Of a DNA stretch of 64,000 bases, positions 55,429 to 63,731 are shown piece by piece. How positions within the stretch are numbered: the first letter of the stretch is position 1; every line of letters begins with the position of its first letter. The notes beneath the pieces were generated by a model. It was given only the letters and a program-made list of their open reading frames with translations, was not told the DNA's origin and did no database searches. The position numbers and the translations under genes were made by a program. This stretch comes from Bacteroidota bacterium (GTDB lineage Bacteria > Bacteroidota > Bacteroidia > Chitinophagales > BACL12). The DNA lies in the NCBI GenBank assembly GCA_016718035.1, contig JADKEK010000011.1, forward strand, positions 136,433 through 200,432. The letters are read 5' to 3'.

Positions 55429-56916
55429 TTACAATTTGCGAACCTTTTCAAGCCAATAGAAATAATTAAAATTATTAAAGGTGTTTTTTTCTGTCTCCTT
55501 TTCTGCTAATTCCTGTAATTGTGTGAGCAAACCGGCTGTTGTTTTTTTGTCGGGATTTCGCAAGGTTTGGCGCATGTATTTTATTACAACCTTATACGTT
55601 TGTGTTTTCACTTTTTTGATGGTGGTAAGTCGGTTAAAGGCCGTAATCAATGAATCGATGAGCAATATATCACCTAATTCAAAATGACACAACATCTGCA
55701 TCATTTTACTATCACAATACAAGTCGGTAATAGATTCTACTTCTTTAATTGCAAACAGGTTGAGTAATACGTCGAGACAAGCATTAAAATTGCGGTTGCA
55801 AAAATGTGTATAGGCACACAAATAATTCAACGTGATGATATTGGGTTTGGCAATATAAGCGGCATATTTTTTAATCCCCTGCTGAATATAGTTGGCGCAT
55901 GTTAAGGCATTTTCAAAATCATTTTTTCCGACATAATAATTCATTTCCAATAAATAACTTAATCGGAATACGTTGGCATCCAGATGCTGAATATGTCTGA
56001 ACTCTTCCATTAATGGTAATTGCCGCATAGTAATAATGCCACTTAATAAATCCTCATGCCTTTGTAGTATGAGGCAGTCAATCAAGTAATTATTCAATGC
56101 AGAAAAATAACGTTCTGCATAAATTTGTTTGAGATGAACATGTTCGTCCATGAGATGTAAAAACTGTGCATTGTAATTAAAGGCTGCGTTTACATCACGT
56201 TGCACAAATGCATGCAGGGCTTGTATTTGAAGCTGGTCTAATTTTGCTTTAAAAGTAGTAGCTGCTTCGGATTGTGTAAATAAAGGTTCAGCAATGGTAG
56301 TGTTGAGTATAACATTTTCTTTCCCGGGAATAATTTTTTTAGCGTAGTGAAGTTGATAAATACCTGCACTTTTTAACCAATACAATCCCGTTAACTGAAT
56401 TTGTTGCAAACAAAATAGTTGTTCTTCATGCATGGCCTGCAAATGATTTTCGTCCATCCCACTATATTGTAATTTAGCTCCAAGGCGTTTTTCTATTTCA
56501 ATTAATTCGATAATGAGCTCAAATTTTTCCAGTTTATAACCTAATTGTTTGTAACGCAGAATTTGTTTTTTGCATTGCGTTAATAATCCGCGTTTTAATA
56601 GTATCGTGCAATAGTGTACACCTTTTGCCAATTGTTGCTCAACATCATCAAATTCATCAAACCTGTGCAATGCTTCCAGCAGCGATTCATATAATTGTTT
56701 TTTAAGCACAGCAAAATGGGCAGCCGATTTCCCCTCCGAAAAGATTGGGACAAGCAAGGCTTCCTGATATGTTAATTGTGTTTCAATAGCCTCAAACAGC
56801 TTCAAATATTGGTTATCTTTATCGAAATGTCTGGTGGCAAACAGCTTAAAATACCGCTTTTCACTTTTGGAGAGCGACTGAATAAGCTGGAATAAATCGT
56901 TGGAAGGGTTTTTCAT
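55429..56916 (-). CDS. All-helical TPR-like protein, function unknown
   Basis: 495 residues with no signal peptide and no membrane span. The start MKNPSNDLFQLIQSLSKSEKRYFKLFA is characteristic of a conserved Bacteroidota family I know only as hypothetical. The rest is helical, rich in Leu/Gln/Tyr, with helix-pair spacing like TPR repeats (for example DFENALTCANYIQQGIKKYA and NFNACLDVLLNLFAI). Probably a cytosolic protein-interaction scaffold. It is a single gene, convergent with 54969. Confidence 0.7.
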   Translation of the reverse strand: MKNPSNDLFQLIQSLSKSEKRYFKLFATRHFDKDNQYLKLFEAIETQLTYQEALLVPIFSEGKSAAHFAVLKKQLYESLLEALHRFDEFDDVEQQLAKGVHYCTILLKRGLLTQCKKQILRYKQLGYKLEKFELIIELIEIEKRLGAKLQYSGMDENHLQAMHEEQLFCLQQIQLTGLYWLKSAGIYQLHYAKKIIPGKENVILNTTIAEPLFTQSEAATTFKAKLDQLQIQALHAFVQRDVNAAFNYNAQFLHLMDEHVHLKQIYAERYFSALNNYLIDCLILQRHEDLLSGIITMRQLPLMEEFRHIQHLDANVFRLSYLLEMNYYVGKNDFENALTCANYIQQGIKKYAAYIAKPNIITLNYLCAYTHFCNRNFNACLDVLLNLFAIKEVESITDLYCDSKMMQMLCHFELGDILLIDSLITAFNRLTTIKKVKTQTYKVVIKYMRQTLRNPDKKTTAGLLTQLQELAEKETEKNTFNNFNYFYWLEKVRKL

Positions 56917-57062
56917 AGACTTCTAATGTAAAAGTAATGAAAAGGTTATTATAGTTGGATAAATATCATGCAATATTCAATCAGACATCTAATTTATGAC
57001 ATTAATTTGATTTCTTTTATAGTATAAAGAGGATGAAATTTGTCCTTGAAAATTGAAATTAT

Positions 57063-57938
57063 ATGAAAAAAGTATTCAGTATCCTTTCGGCAGTGCTCCT
57101 CACTGCTGCTGCTTTCCAGAGCTTCGGCCAGGATCAGCAATGGGTTAATTACAGCAACTTTACAGCAGTTACCGACGTTGAGCCGGTTGGCGAGCACCTT
57201 TGGATTACCGCAAAGGGTGGAGTGCTGGATTTAAATACCACCACCAATGCCAAAACTTATTACAAACAAGGTGATGCCGGTTTGCCATCTTCTGCGGTTG
57301 AGCAAATTGCCTATGATGCCTCTTCAGGTACTATTTGGGTAGGCACTTATGACGCCGGTGTTGTGGAATGGGATGGTGATAATTGGCTGACTTATGATTA
57401 CCCGATGTCATTTTTAATGTATCGAATGAAAATGGATGGTTTTGGAAACATCTGGTTACAGACAGATGCAGGGTTATACAAATTCGACCGCGCAGATTTT
57501 AGCTATACATTCATCAACTCAGTTGGCGGCGCAGGATGGTCGTTTGAAGCTTGGGATTTTGATATTACACCTGATAATCACGTATTAATATTTACCGGTG
57601 AAGACTGCCTCGTAATTGATGCCGTAACCAATATGGCAATCGATTCATTTCCAAATACCGAATCTCCTGTTGTATTAGGATGTTCTCCTTCTACGGTTAG
57701 AATTTATGGCGCAGATGCTGATACTTATTTAATTAACAATAGTGGTAGCCTGGAGTTCCAACATAAAGACGGTACTTTTGAACCAGCCAACATAGGTATT
57801 CCTGAATTTGCATTTATAAATAATATCACACGTGGTACTGATAATAACTTATATGCATTGGTAAATTCAATGGAAATATATCAGTTAGTTGGCGATACTT
57901 TGGGAATTAAAAAATACCATCGCAGATATTTACCCTGA
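57063..57938 (+). CDS. N-terminal part of a frameshifted secreted regulator-propeller protein
   Basis: Starts with signal peptide MKKVFSILSAVLLTAAAFQSFGQ. The frame then holds two-component-regulator-propeller-type repeats (EHLWITAKGGVLDLNTTTNAKTY in parts, TIWVGTYDAGVVEWDGDNW, GNIWLQTDAGLYKFD). It ends out of frame in KKYHRRYLP. Removing one A from the six-A run at 57909-57914 gives LGIKNTIADIYPDKL and joins the frame at 57910. The intact protein would be about 705 residues. Confidence 0.78.
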   Translation: MKKVFSILSAVLLTAAAFQSFGQDQQWVNYSNFTAVTDVEPVGEHLWITAKGGVLDLNTTTNAKTYYKQGDAGLPSSAVEQIAYDASSGTIWVGTYDAGVVEWDGDNWLTYDYPMSFLMYRMKMDGFGNIWLQTDAGLYKFDRADFSYTFINSVGGAGWSFEAWDFDITPDNHVLIFTGEDCLVIDAVTNMAIDSFPNTESPVVLGCSPSTVRIYGADADTYLINNSGSLEFQHKDGTFEPANIGIPEFAFINNITRGTDNNLYALVNSMEIYQLVGDTLGIKKYHRRYLP

Positions 57939-59178
57939 TAAACTTATGTTTACTGATGGCACTACACATCATTTAAATACTTCAGGATATATGGCACCTC
58001 CAACAGTTGTGGAATTGTCTGATATGGGCCAAACTATTATTGAAACACAAAAATATAATTTCAATTCAAACTCGATTTCAGGTATAACTGTAGATGATGC
58101 AGGTGATATTTTTATGTCGTCAGCAACTACTATTTATAAATATAATGCAGCTATCGACGATTGGGATATGGTAACTGCAGTGCCTACTATTTATGGTTCT
58201 ATGATAGACCTGAGATTTAAAAATGGTAATTTTTATACCATAGACAATGGTAATTTAATTGAATATTACAATGGAACTGAATGGCAACATATTCCAATTG
58301 CTGCCGGATATGAATCAATTTATATTTACGATTTTGATATTACTGACGATGGCACTATTTACTTTACTAACGATGAAGGTTTATTTAAATATAAAGATGG
58401 TGTTACTATTAACCTAATCGAAACCGGTCCGATAAACAAATGGTTTTTAAGCGTAAAATACGATGCTGTGAATAACCTTATTTGGTTAGGTAGAACTACC
58501 GCAATTGTAAAATATGATTTCATAAGTGAAGAAATAATTGATGAAAATGATGTGCCTGCATTAGCAGAAGGTTCAAGCATACAGGATATCGCACAGGACG
58601 CAGCAGGTAATTTATGGTTTGGTGCAAATGGTGGCAAAGCATATCGCTTTGATGGCACAACCTGGACAGATTTTACTTACGGTGAAGATTTTGATTTTGT
58701 GACTAGTATTCAATTTAAAGGAACCAAGACTTATTTTGGTATAAATGGAACTGATGCCGGCATGTATATATATGACAGCGCTGATGAAACTACCACCCAT
58801 TTACATCCTTCGGTTGATCCTGATATGCCATCAAGCATCTATAACTATTTCACTATTGCTCCTAATGGTGATTTATGGTTTGGTCATAACGATATTGGTA
58901 TCAGTGCATTGAAAACAACGGTTATAGATGGTATTACTGAATTATCACCAAATACCATTCATGTATATCCTAATCCGACAAGTGATGTGTTGACTATTGA
59001 TTATGTAACCACCAACAAAACACGTTATGATGTATTGGATATGCAAGGTAAACTCATGATATCTGCGAATACTAACAATATTAATGTGCAATCATTAGCG
59101 CAGGGTTTATATATCACAAAAGTTACTGATTTGGTAACCTTACAAACCTATACAACTACGTTTAGTGTAGCTAAATAA
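57910..59178 (+). CDS. C-terminal part of the same regulator-propeller protein, with T9SS domain
   Basis: The frame continues the propeller (GITVDDAGDIFMSSATTIYKY in parts, NLIWLGRTTAIVKYD, GNLWFGANGGKAYRFDGTTW). It ends with a T9SS type A tail (IHVYPNPTSDVLTIDY ... LAQGLYITKVTDL). It has no signal peptide of its own; the open frame also includes a spurious ATG at 57889 that precedes the shift point. As assembled it would not be exported. Confidence 0.78.
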   Translation, partial: KNTIADIYPDKLMFTDGTTHHLNTSGYMAPPTVVELSDMGQTIIETQKYNFNSNSISGITVDDAGDIFMSSATTIYKYNAAIDDWDMVTAVPTIYGSMIDLRFKNGNFYTIDNGNLIEYYNGTEWQHIPIAAGYESIYIYDFDITDDGTIYFTNDEGLFKYKDGVTINLIETGPINKWFLSVKYDAVNNLIWLGRTTAIVKYDFISEEIIDENDVPALAEGSSIQDIAQDAAGNLWFGANGGKAYRFDGTTWTDFTYGEDFDFVTSIQFKGTKTYFGINGTDAGMYIYDSADETTTHLHPSVDPDMPSSIYNYFTIAPNGDLWFGHNDIGISALKTTVIDGITELSPNTIHVYPNPTSDVLTIDYVTTNKTRYDVLDMQGKLMISANTNNINVQSLAQGLYITKVTDLVTLQTYTTTFSVAK

Positions 59179-59198
59179 ATTATCCCTTTAGGGGGCCG

Positions 59199-59277
59199 GT
59201 CGCCTTAAACAGTTATTTGCACTTACAGCTTTTGTAAAACAGCATATAATACACTTCCTGTTTAAGGCGACTTTTTT
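59199..59277 (+). terminator. Long-stem terminator with 45-nt loop
   Basis: GTCGCCTTAAACAG (59199-59212) pairs perfectly with CTGTTTAAGGCGAC (59258-59271), then six T. The 14-bp stem and the large loop are unusual for a plain terminator, so it may be a short structured RNA. It lies 20 nt after the T9SS gene. Confidence 0.7.
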
Positions 59278-59310
59278 ATTGCTTATTATTTAATAATTAA
59301 ATGATGGTAT

Positions 59311-59916
59311 ATGAAATATGACTATCCAACTATAGCGCGCAAGCTAAACCAATGCTGGCCTGATTTTATTTTTAATCAATCCAATTTGGAAGCCTGTATA
59401 GAATCTGAAACAGTTGCAGCAGGTGATTTTTTTCCAAAGTTTGAAACCACTGAATTTCAGGTTGCAATAGTTATTTCAGGTGTGTTTCGTTTATATTATG
59501 TTGCTCAAAACAAAGAAGTGAATATTCAATTCCTTTTTGAAAACGACTTGTTGATTGACCTTAACAATCATACCCAGGTAAATAATCATCATTTCCGCTT
59601 ACAAGCAATTGAACAAACCGAACTAATGGTAATAGATGTAACCAAATTATTTGAAAGGAGGGGCGAATTATTTATTCAATCCGGGATTGATAGATTTATT
59701 ACGCAAACGCTTATTCAAATAACCACAGAACATCTCACCACCAATTTGTATTTGAGTGGTGAAGCTCGGTATTCAAAATTGTTTGAGGCTAAACCTGAGT
59801 ATTTTGTGCGTTTACCTTTATATCATATTGCCTCATATCTAGGTATGGAAAAAGAAAGTTTGAGTCGTATCCGTCGCACCATTATTGAAAAAAGAAAAAA
59901 AATACGTGCAGCGTAA
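59311..59916 (+). CDS. Crp/Fnr-family transcriptional regulator
   Basis: 201 residues. An N-terminal cupin-type cyclic-nucleotide-binding-like domain (QVAIVISGVFRLYYV ... NIQFLFENDLLID) is joined by a helix to a winged helix-turn-helix (YHIASYLGMEKESLSRIRRTI). The arginines expected to hold cAMP are not obvious, so it may respond to another ligand, as many Bacteroidota members do. Targets are unknown; the next gene is 489 bases away. Confidence 0.88.
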   Translation: MKYDYPTIARKLNQCWPDFIFNQSNLEACIESETVAAGDFFPKFETTEFQVAIVISGVFRLYYVAQNKEVNIQFLFENDLLIDLNNHTQVNNHHFRLQAIEQTELMVIDVTKLFERRGELFIQSGIDRFITQTLIQITTEHLTTNLYLSGEARYSKLFEAKPEYFVRLPLYHIASYLGMEKESLSRIRRTIIEKRKKIRAA

Positions 59917-60215
59917 ACATCAATAGATGGTTGAGTTATTAACTGATATACTGTAACCATTTATCTCCAACAATTTAGATCATATTTGTTGTATAACTTG
60001 TACTGCAATTTAATATGTTTTGCTTGTTCCTGATAAATTTATTGTTTTTAATGCGTTGCGTTTAGATGATGCTAATGATATTATTTCTCCTTAAATTGAC
60101 TTGCTCAACCTTTTTTCTCCACAACAGGTAAATTGCGTTGGCTTTGTAATATTATTCATTTAAATAACATCTCTCCTGAAATAAAATTATTTTGCGACTG
60201 AACAGATTGGTGCAT

Positions 60216-60255
60216 TGATTTATGTTTTCAATATTTATATTGAAAACATAAATCA
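60216..60255. repeat. Perfect 40-bp palindrome (19-bp arms, 2-nt centre)
   Basis: Arm TGATTTATGTTTTCAATAT (60216-60234) is matched exactly by its reverse complement at 60237-60255. No T run follows, so it is not a typical terminator. It lies 150 nt upstream of the helicase ATG and could be a regulator binding site, a small inserted palindrome or an RNA hairpin. Confidence 0.85.
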
Positions 60256-60374
60256 CTTAGTATAGCTCGTGTTTTTATGCATCGAGCTTGTTTTCAAGCC
60301 GCTTAGAATTTGCATGCTTACGTCCCTGAAATGCGCTATACTATTGCCTTTTAGCTCATTAGTTATAAAATGCG

Positions 60375-60382
60375 TAAATTTG
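60375..60382 (+). promoter_or_regulatory. -7 promoter element of the DEAD-box gene
   Basis: TAAATTTG is an exact TAnnTTTG match, 23 nt before the ATG at 60406. Confidence 0.65.
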
Positions 60383-60405
60383 TATGTATATTATAAAAAC
60401 ACTAC

Positions 60406-61629
60406 ATGGATTTTACGACATTTGGATTTGAACAAGAATTAATGGAGGGGGTGATGTCGATGGGTTTCAAAGCCCCTACGCCAATTCAGGAACAGGCCAT
60501 TCCGATTATACTCAGCAATAAAGATATTATAGCCTGCGCTCAAACAGGAACAGGAAAAACAGCTGCGTATTTATTACCTGTAATCAATAAAATTATTAAA
60601 AGGGGACATGGTTCCATTAATACATTAATAATTGTTCCTACCCGCGAATTAGCTGTTCAGATAGATGAGGCAATAAGGGCATTTACTTATTTTACCAATT
60701 TGAGTTCAATTGCAGTTTATGGTGGTAATGATGGGGTAATGTATGAACAGGAAAAACGGTCATTTCGTGAAGGGGTTGATATTATTGTCGGCACACCGGG
60801 AAGGTTATTATCACATATTTCACAAGGGTATTTAAAATTTGATACGGTGCAACATCTTATTTTGGATGAAGCAGACAGGATGTTGGATATGGGATTTAGT
60901 GATGATATTAGTCGTATTATTTCTTATTTACCTGAAAACAGACAATCATTATTATTCTCAGCAACTATGCCGGGAAAAATACGAGCTATCGCCAAAAAGA
61001 TATTAAAGGACCCTGACCAAATTAATATTGCCTTATCGAAACCTGCAGAAGGTGTTACACAAGGTGTTTATATTTTGCACGATACACAAAAAATGCCGTT
61101 ACTGAGAATTATATTAAATGGTCGCGATATAAAAAGTATCCTCATATTTTCATCTACCAAAGAAAAGGTGAAACAATTGGAAATGGAGTTGAAACGATTA
61201 AAATATAATGTATCAGCTATCCATTCCGATTTAGAACAAATTCAACGCAAAGCGGTGTTGCGCAGTTTTAGTAACAGAGAATTACAAATATTAGTAGCTA
61301 CAGATATTTTATCACGTGGTATAGATATCGATAATATCGGGTTAGTAATCAATTACGATGTGCCGGGTGATGCAGAAGATTATATACATCGCGTAGGACG
61401 CACAGCACGTGCTGATACAAAAGGAGAGGCCATCACATTGGTAGGGCCGAACGATCAGCGCAAACTGATGCAAATTGAAGAGCTAATTGAAGGGGAAATT
61501 AACCGTTTGCCAGTGCCGGAAGAATTAGGTGAGGTGCCGGCATACGAACCTAAATTGAGGCGGAATTCAGGAAATTTCCATCGTGGTGGTAAAAAAACAT
61601 TTCAACGCAGAAGTGGTCCGAGAAGGTAA
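60406..61629 (+). CDS. DEAD-box RNA helicase (RhlE-like)
   Basis: 407 residues. The Q motif FKAPTPIQEQ is at 21-30, motif I AQTGTGKT at 45-52, then PTRELA, GTPGRLL, DEAD (II), SATMPG (III), STKEKVK, RGIDIDN (V) and HRVGRTAR (VI). A short basic tail (RRNSGNFHRGGKKTFQRRSGPRR, in parts) would bind RNA. ATP-dependent RNA unwinding in ribosome assembly or mRNA turnover is expected. The long 5' region suggests regulated expression, as for cold-induced helicases, but this is inference. Confidence 0.94.
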   Translation: MDFTTFGFEQELMEGVMSMGFKAPTPIQEQAIPIILSNKDIIACAQTGTGKTAAYLLPVINKIIKRGHGSINTLIIVPTRELAVQIDEAIRAFTYFTNLSSIAVYGGNDGVMYEQEKRSFREGVDIIVGTPGRLLSHISQGYLKFDTVQHLILDEADRMLDMGFSDDISRIISYLPENRQSLLFSATMPGKIRAIAKKILKDPDQINIALSKPAEGVTQGVYILHDTQKMPLLRIILNGRDIKSILIFSSTKEKVKQLEMELKRLKYNVSAIHSDLEQIQRKAVLRSFSNRELQILVATDILSRGIDIDNIGLVINYDVPGDAEDYIHRVGRTARADTKGEAITLVGPNDQRKLMQIEELIEGEINRLPVPEELGEVPAYEPKLRRNSGNFHRGGKKTFQRRSGPRR

Positions 61630-61632
61630 TAC

Positions 61633-62082
61633 CTAAGTCAATTTGTGCCGGCGTTTTTTCCAATACTTTTTACCGTAATTGCAATATATTTCAGAATCGG
61701 CTTGTATGGTTTTGTTGGCGATTAAACATACTTCATTCAATTCATTCATGCCAATAAATGCATTTGCTTTTAATCTGGTGCCTTCCACGTCATTGGCATA
61801 TTTTGCAAAACAATTGCTGGACATACAGTCGAGGGTATTGCCATCGTGTAAATTCATGAAGTAATCATCATTACCTGCTAGCGCTCTTTTTTCAGCTTCC
61901 TTTTCGGTAATCGTTTCGCCTGTATAAACGGCAATTATTTCATCCTTGTAAATAGTAATGGCAGTAAATAAGCCTCGGCCTGCACCGGCAATTCGCGAGT
62001 TGTCGATGTATAAATAATCGGTTTCCGGCGCATGAATGGCATGCTCAGACCAGGTTTTAGCAATGTTTTTTTGTTGTGCCAA
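61633..62082 (-). CDS. SET-domain protein (putative protein-lysine methyltransferase)
   Basis: 149 residues from the TTG at 62082; a TAA lies in frame just upstream and the first internal Met is at residue 76, after the domain begins. The compact SET fold is recognisable: IAGAGRGLFTAITIYKDEIIAVYTGE (read in parts), then MSSNCFAKYANDVEGTRLKANAF, and the late motif IYCNYGKKYW in place of the common YDYG. There is no pre-SET or post-SET zinc site. Target is unknown. It ends 3 bases from the helicase stop. Confidence 0.8.
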   Translation of the reverse strand: MAQQKNIAKTWSEHAIHAPETDYLYIDNSRIAGAGRGLFTAITIYKDEIIAVYTGETITEKEAEKRALAGNDDYFMNLHDGNTLDCMSSNCFAKYANDVEGTRLKANAFIGMNELNEVCLIANKTIQADSEIYCNYGKKYWKKRRHKLT

Positions 62083-62141
62083 TGATTTTTATTACCTACT
62101 TCAAAGTTACAATAATCAATATAGAAAATAATTGATATTTT

Positions 62142-62149
62142 TATCTTTG
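62142..62149 (+). promoter_or_regulatory. -7 promoter element
   Basis: TATCTTTG is an exact TAnnTTTG match, 17 nt before the ATG at 62167. Confidence 0.6.
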
Positions 62150-62166
62150 TCATCTAAACGCACAAA

Positions 62167-63018
62167 ATGAAACAACTTACTACAGTTTTTTGTAGCCTTT
62201 TAGTCTGGTTATGTTTGTTAGCAACAAGCAACGCGCAGGTAGCTGTTGGAGCGTATACTGCAGAGCAACAAGCAAATATAACAGCGCAGGACCCAACCAT
62301 GACTGATGGCAGAAATTATAAAAATTTACCTGTTACCATGAAAAAAGGGGAAGGGGCAATGTTTTACATGCGGGCTATTACGTTTCAACCGCAAATCTAT
62401 ATTATTGACAATGCCCAGGTAAACTGGAGACAAGGTGATGCTGTTCTTGGGAGTGATGGCATAACATCTTCCATTTTAGTTTTAATAGCAGATAAGGATA
62501 CGAGTTTTAATGTAATATTTACTACTGATGTAGCAGGCGCTTCCGGAGACTTTGTATATGGCATGCGCCAACTAGATGCTGCTCAAATGACTGTGCCTGC
62601 TGAAAATGATTTTTGCGGCAGAATAACCTATATGATCAACCACTGGCAATGTATGTGGTATTTATTAGATGGTGTGCAAGTTGAGTATTACAAAACATTT
62701 AATTTTTCTTTAGTCCCCGGCAATGCTTTTGAATTAGATGACTTTTTTATTGCAAGCGAAGATGTGTATGATCCTGAAACCAGCGAAGAAACTAAGGCTA
62801 AAGGCGCTGAATTAATTGCAAATATTAAAAAGTGTTTGGACATGAACGCATGGGAAATAAAAGAAGACTATTATCTTTCAGATGTAGATGGAGTGGAATA
62901 TTCAACCACTTTTTTTAATGTAAAAGGTGCTTCTAATAATGATTTTATGATGTCGTTTGCTGTAATTGTGGAAATAGACCCAACCGGATTAAATTATGTT
63001 GTATTAGAATTTTATTAA
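62167..63018 (+). CDS. Secreted protein of unknown function
   Basis: 283 residues with signal peptide MKQLTTVFCSLLVWLCLLATSNAQ. The remainder is a mixed alpha/beta region with conserved-looking Trp/Tyr/Cys (INHWQCMWYLLDGVQVEYYK) but no motif I recognise. There is no T9SS tail, so it should stay in the periplasm. It is a single gene with its own promoter element and terminator. Confidence 0.75.
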   Translation: MKQLTTVFCSLLVWLCLLATSNAQVAVGAYTAEQQANITAQDPTMTDGRNYKNLPVTMKKGEGAMFYMRAITFQPQIYIIDNAQVNWRQGDAVLGSDGITSSILVLIADKDTSFNVIFTTDVAGASGDFVYGMRQLDAAQMTVPAENDFCGRITYMINHWQCMWYLLDGVQVEYYKTFNFSLVPGNAFELDDFFIASEDVYDPETSEETKAKGAELIANIKKCLDMNAWEIKEDYYLSDVDGVEYSTTFFNVKGASNNDFMMSFAVIVEIDPTGLNYVVLEFY

Positions 63019-63040
63019 TGCTTAAACTTAATTTTATTTA

Positions 63041-63075
63041 AAAGAGGCTGTTTATCTGAGCAGCCTCTTTTTTTA
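63041..63075 (+). terminator. Rho-independent terminator
   Basis: AAAGAGGCTG (63041-63050) pairs with CAGCCTCTTT (63061-63070), then T residues. It may also serve the convergent lipoprotein gene. Confidence 0.9.
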
Positions 63076-63079
63076 TTAT

Positions 63080-63493
63080 TTACATAGTCAATTCAATTGG
63101 CACTTCAATTTTTGTAACATTATCTTTTTTATCAATAGCTTCATATAATATGATTGCTGGAGAGTTGATATGATACGTATCAATAGTATGATCTACCAAA
63201 TGGTAACTTTTAATATTACCAAAAATCACCACCTCTTCAGGCCAAACTAAAATGGTATCTGTTCCTTTTATTAATTTGACTGAAAAATCTTGTAATTCTG
63301 ATTCATCTGTAACATCTGCCTCTAAAAAAATGGTGTCGTTTACGGCAAATACTTCGTTTGGGTCGGGTTCGTAATATAGAATTTCGGGTCCTGTAACATC
63401 GGGTGTGCCTTTTTCATCAGAACCTTTATCACAACCAAAAAATAGTGTTGCAGCCGGCAGCAGTGCCAAAGCTAAAGTAGTAGTTTTCCTCAT
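63080..63493 (-). CDS. DUF4625-like lipoprotein
   Basis: 137 residues. The lipobox LFFGCDK gives lipidated C21. The rest (DVTGPEILYYEPDPNEVFAVNDTIFLEADVTDESEL, in parts) has the Ig-like pattern of DUF4625 lipoproteins: an N-terminal GPxI segment, a DTI strand and D-x-S-E-L. They sit on the periplasmic or outer-membrane surface; the function is unknown. Confidence 0.75.
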   Translation of the reverse strand: MRKTTTLALALLPAATLFFGCDKGSDEKGTPDVTGPEILYYEPDPNEVFAVNDTIFLEADVTDESELQDFSVKLIKGTDTILVWPEEVVIFGNIKSYHLVDHTIDTYHINSPAIILYEAIDKKDNVTKIEVPIELTM

Positions 63494-63680
63494 AGTGTGT
63501 GTTTAACCGGACTAATTTAGCGAATAATGGCAAAATATAACACCTTATTGTTTCCGGATTAGCGCTTAAATACATCTAAGTGAGTTGGGAAATTAAGCCA
63601 ACAAAGGGTTTGAAGGTGGAATGCAATATTGCTACAAATTTTAGCCAAATGTGACAAGGAAAATGGTTGCTTACCGACAT

Positions 63681-63710
63681 AAAAAAAGTCAGCACATGGC
63701 TGACTTTTTA
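63681..63710 (-). terminator. Terminator of the right-edge T9SS gene
   Basis: AAAGTCAGC (63685-63693) pairs with GCTGACTTT (63699-63707). On the minus strand a T run follows. It lies 22 nt beyond the stop at 63732. Confidence 0.85.
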
Positions 63711-63731
63711 CTTTATTCAAAAACTTAATGA

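Larger units (their letters stand above)
59917..60405. other. 489-base intergenic region upstream of the DEAD-box gene
   Basis: No gene is seen. It contains the perfect 40-bp palindrome at 60216-60255, a smaller inverted repeat AGCTCG ... CGAGCT just after it, and the helicase promoter element at its end. The rest is AT-rich filler. Confidence 0.6.
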
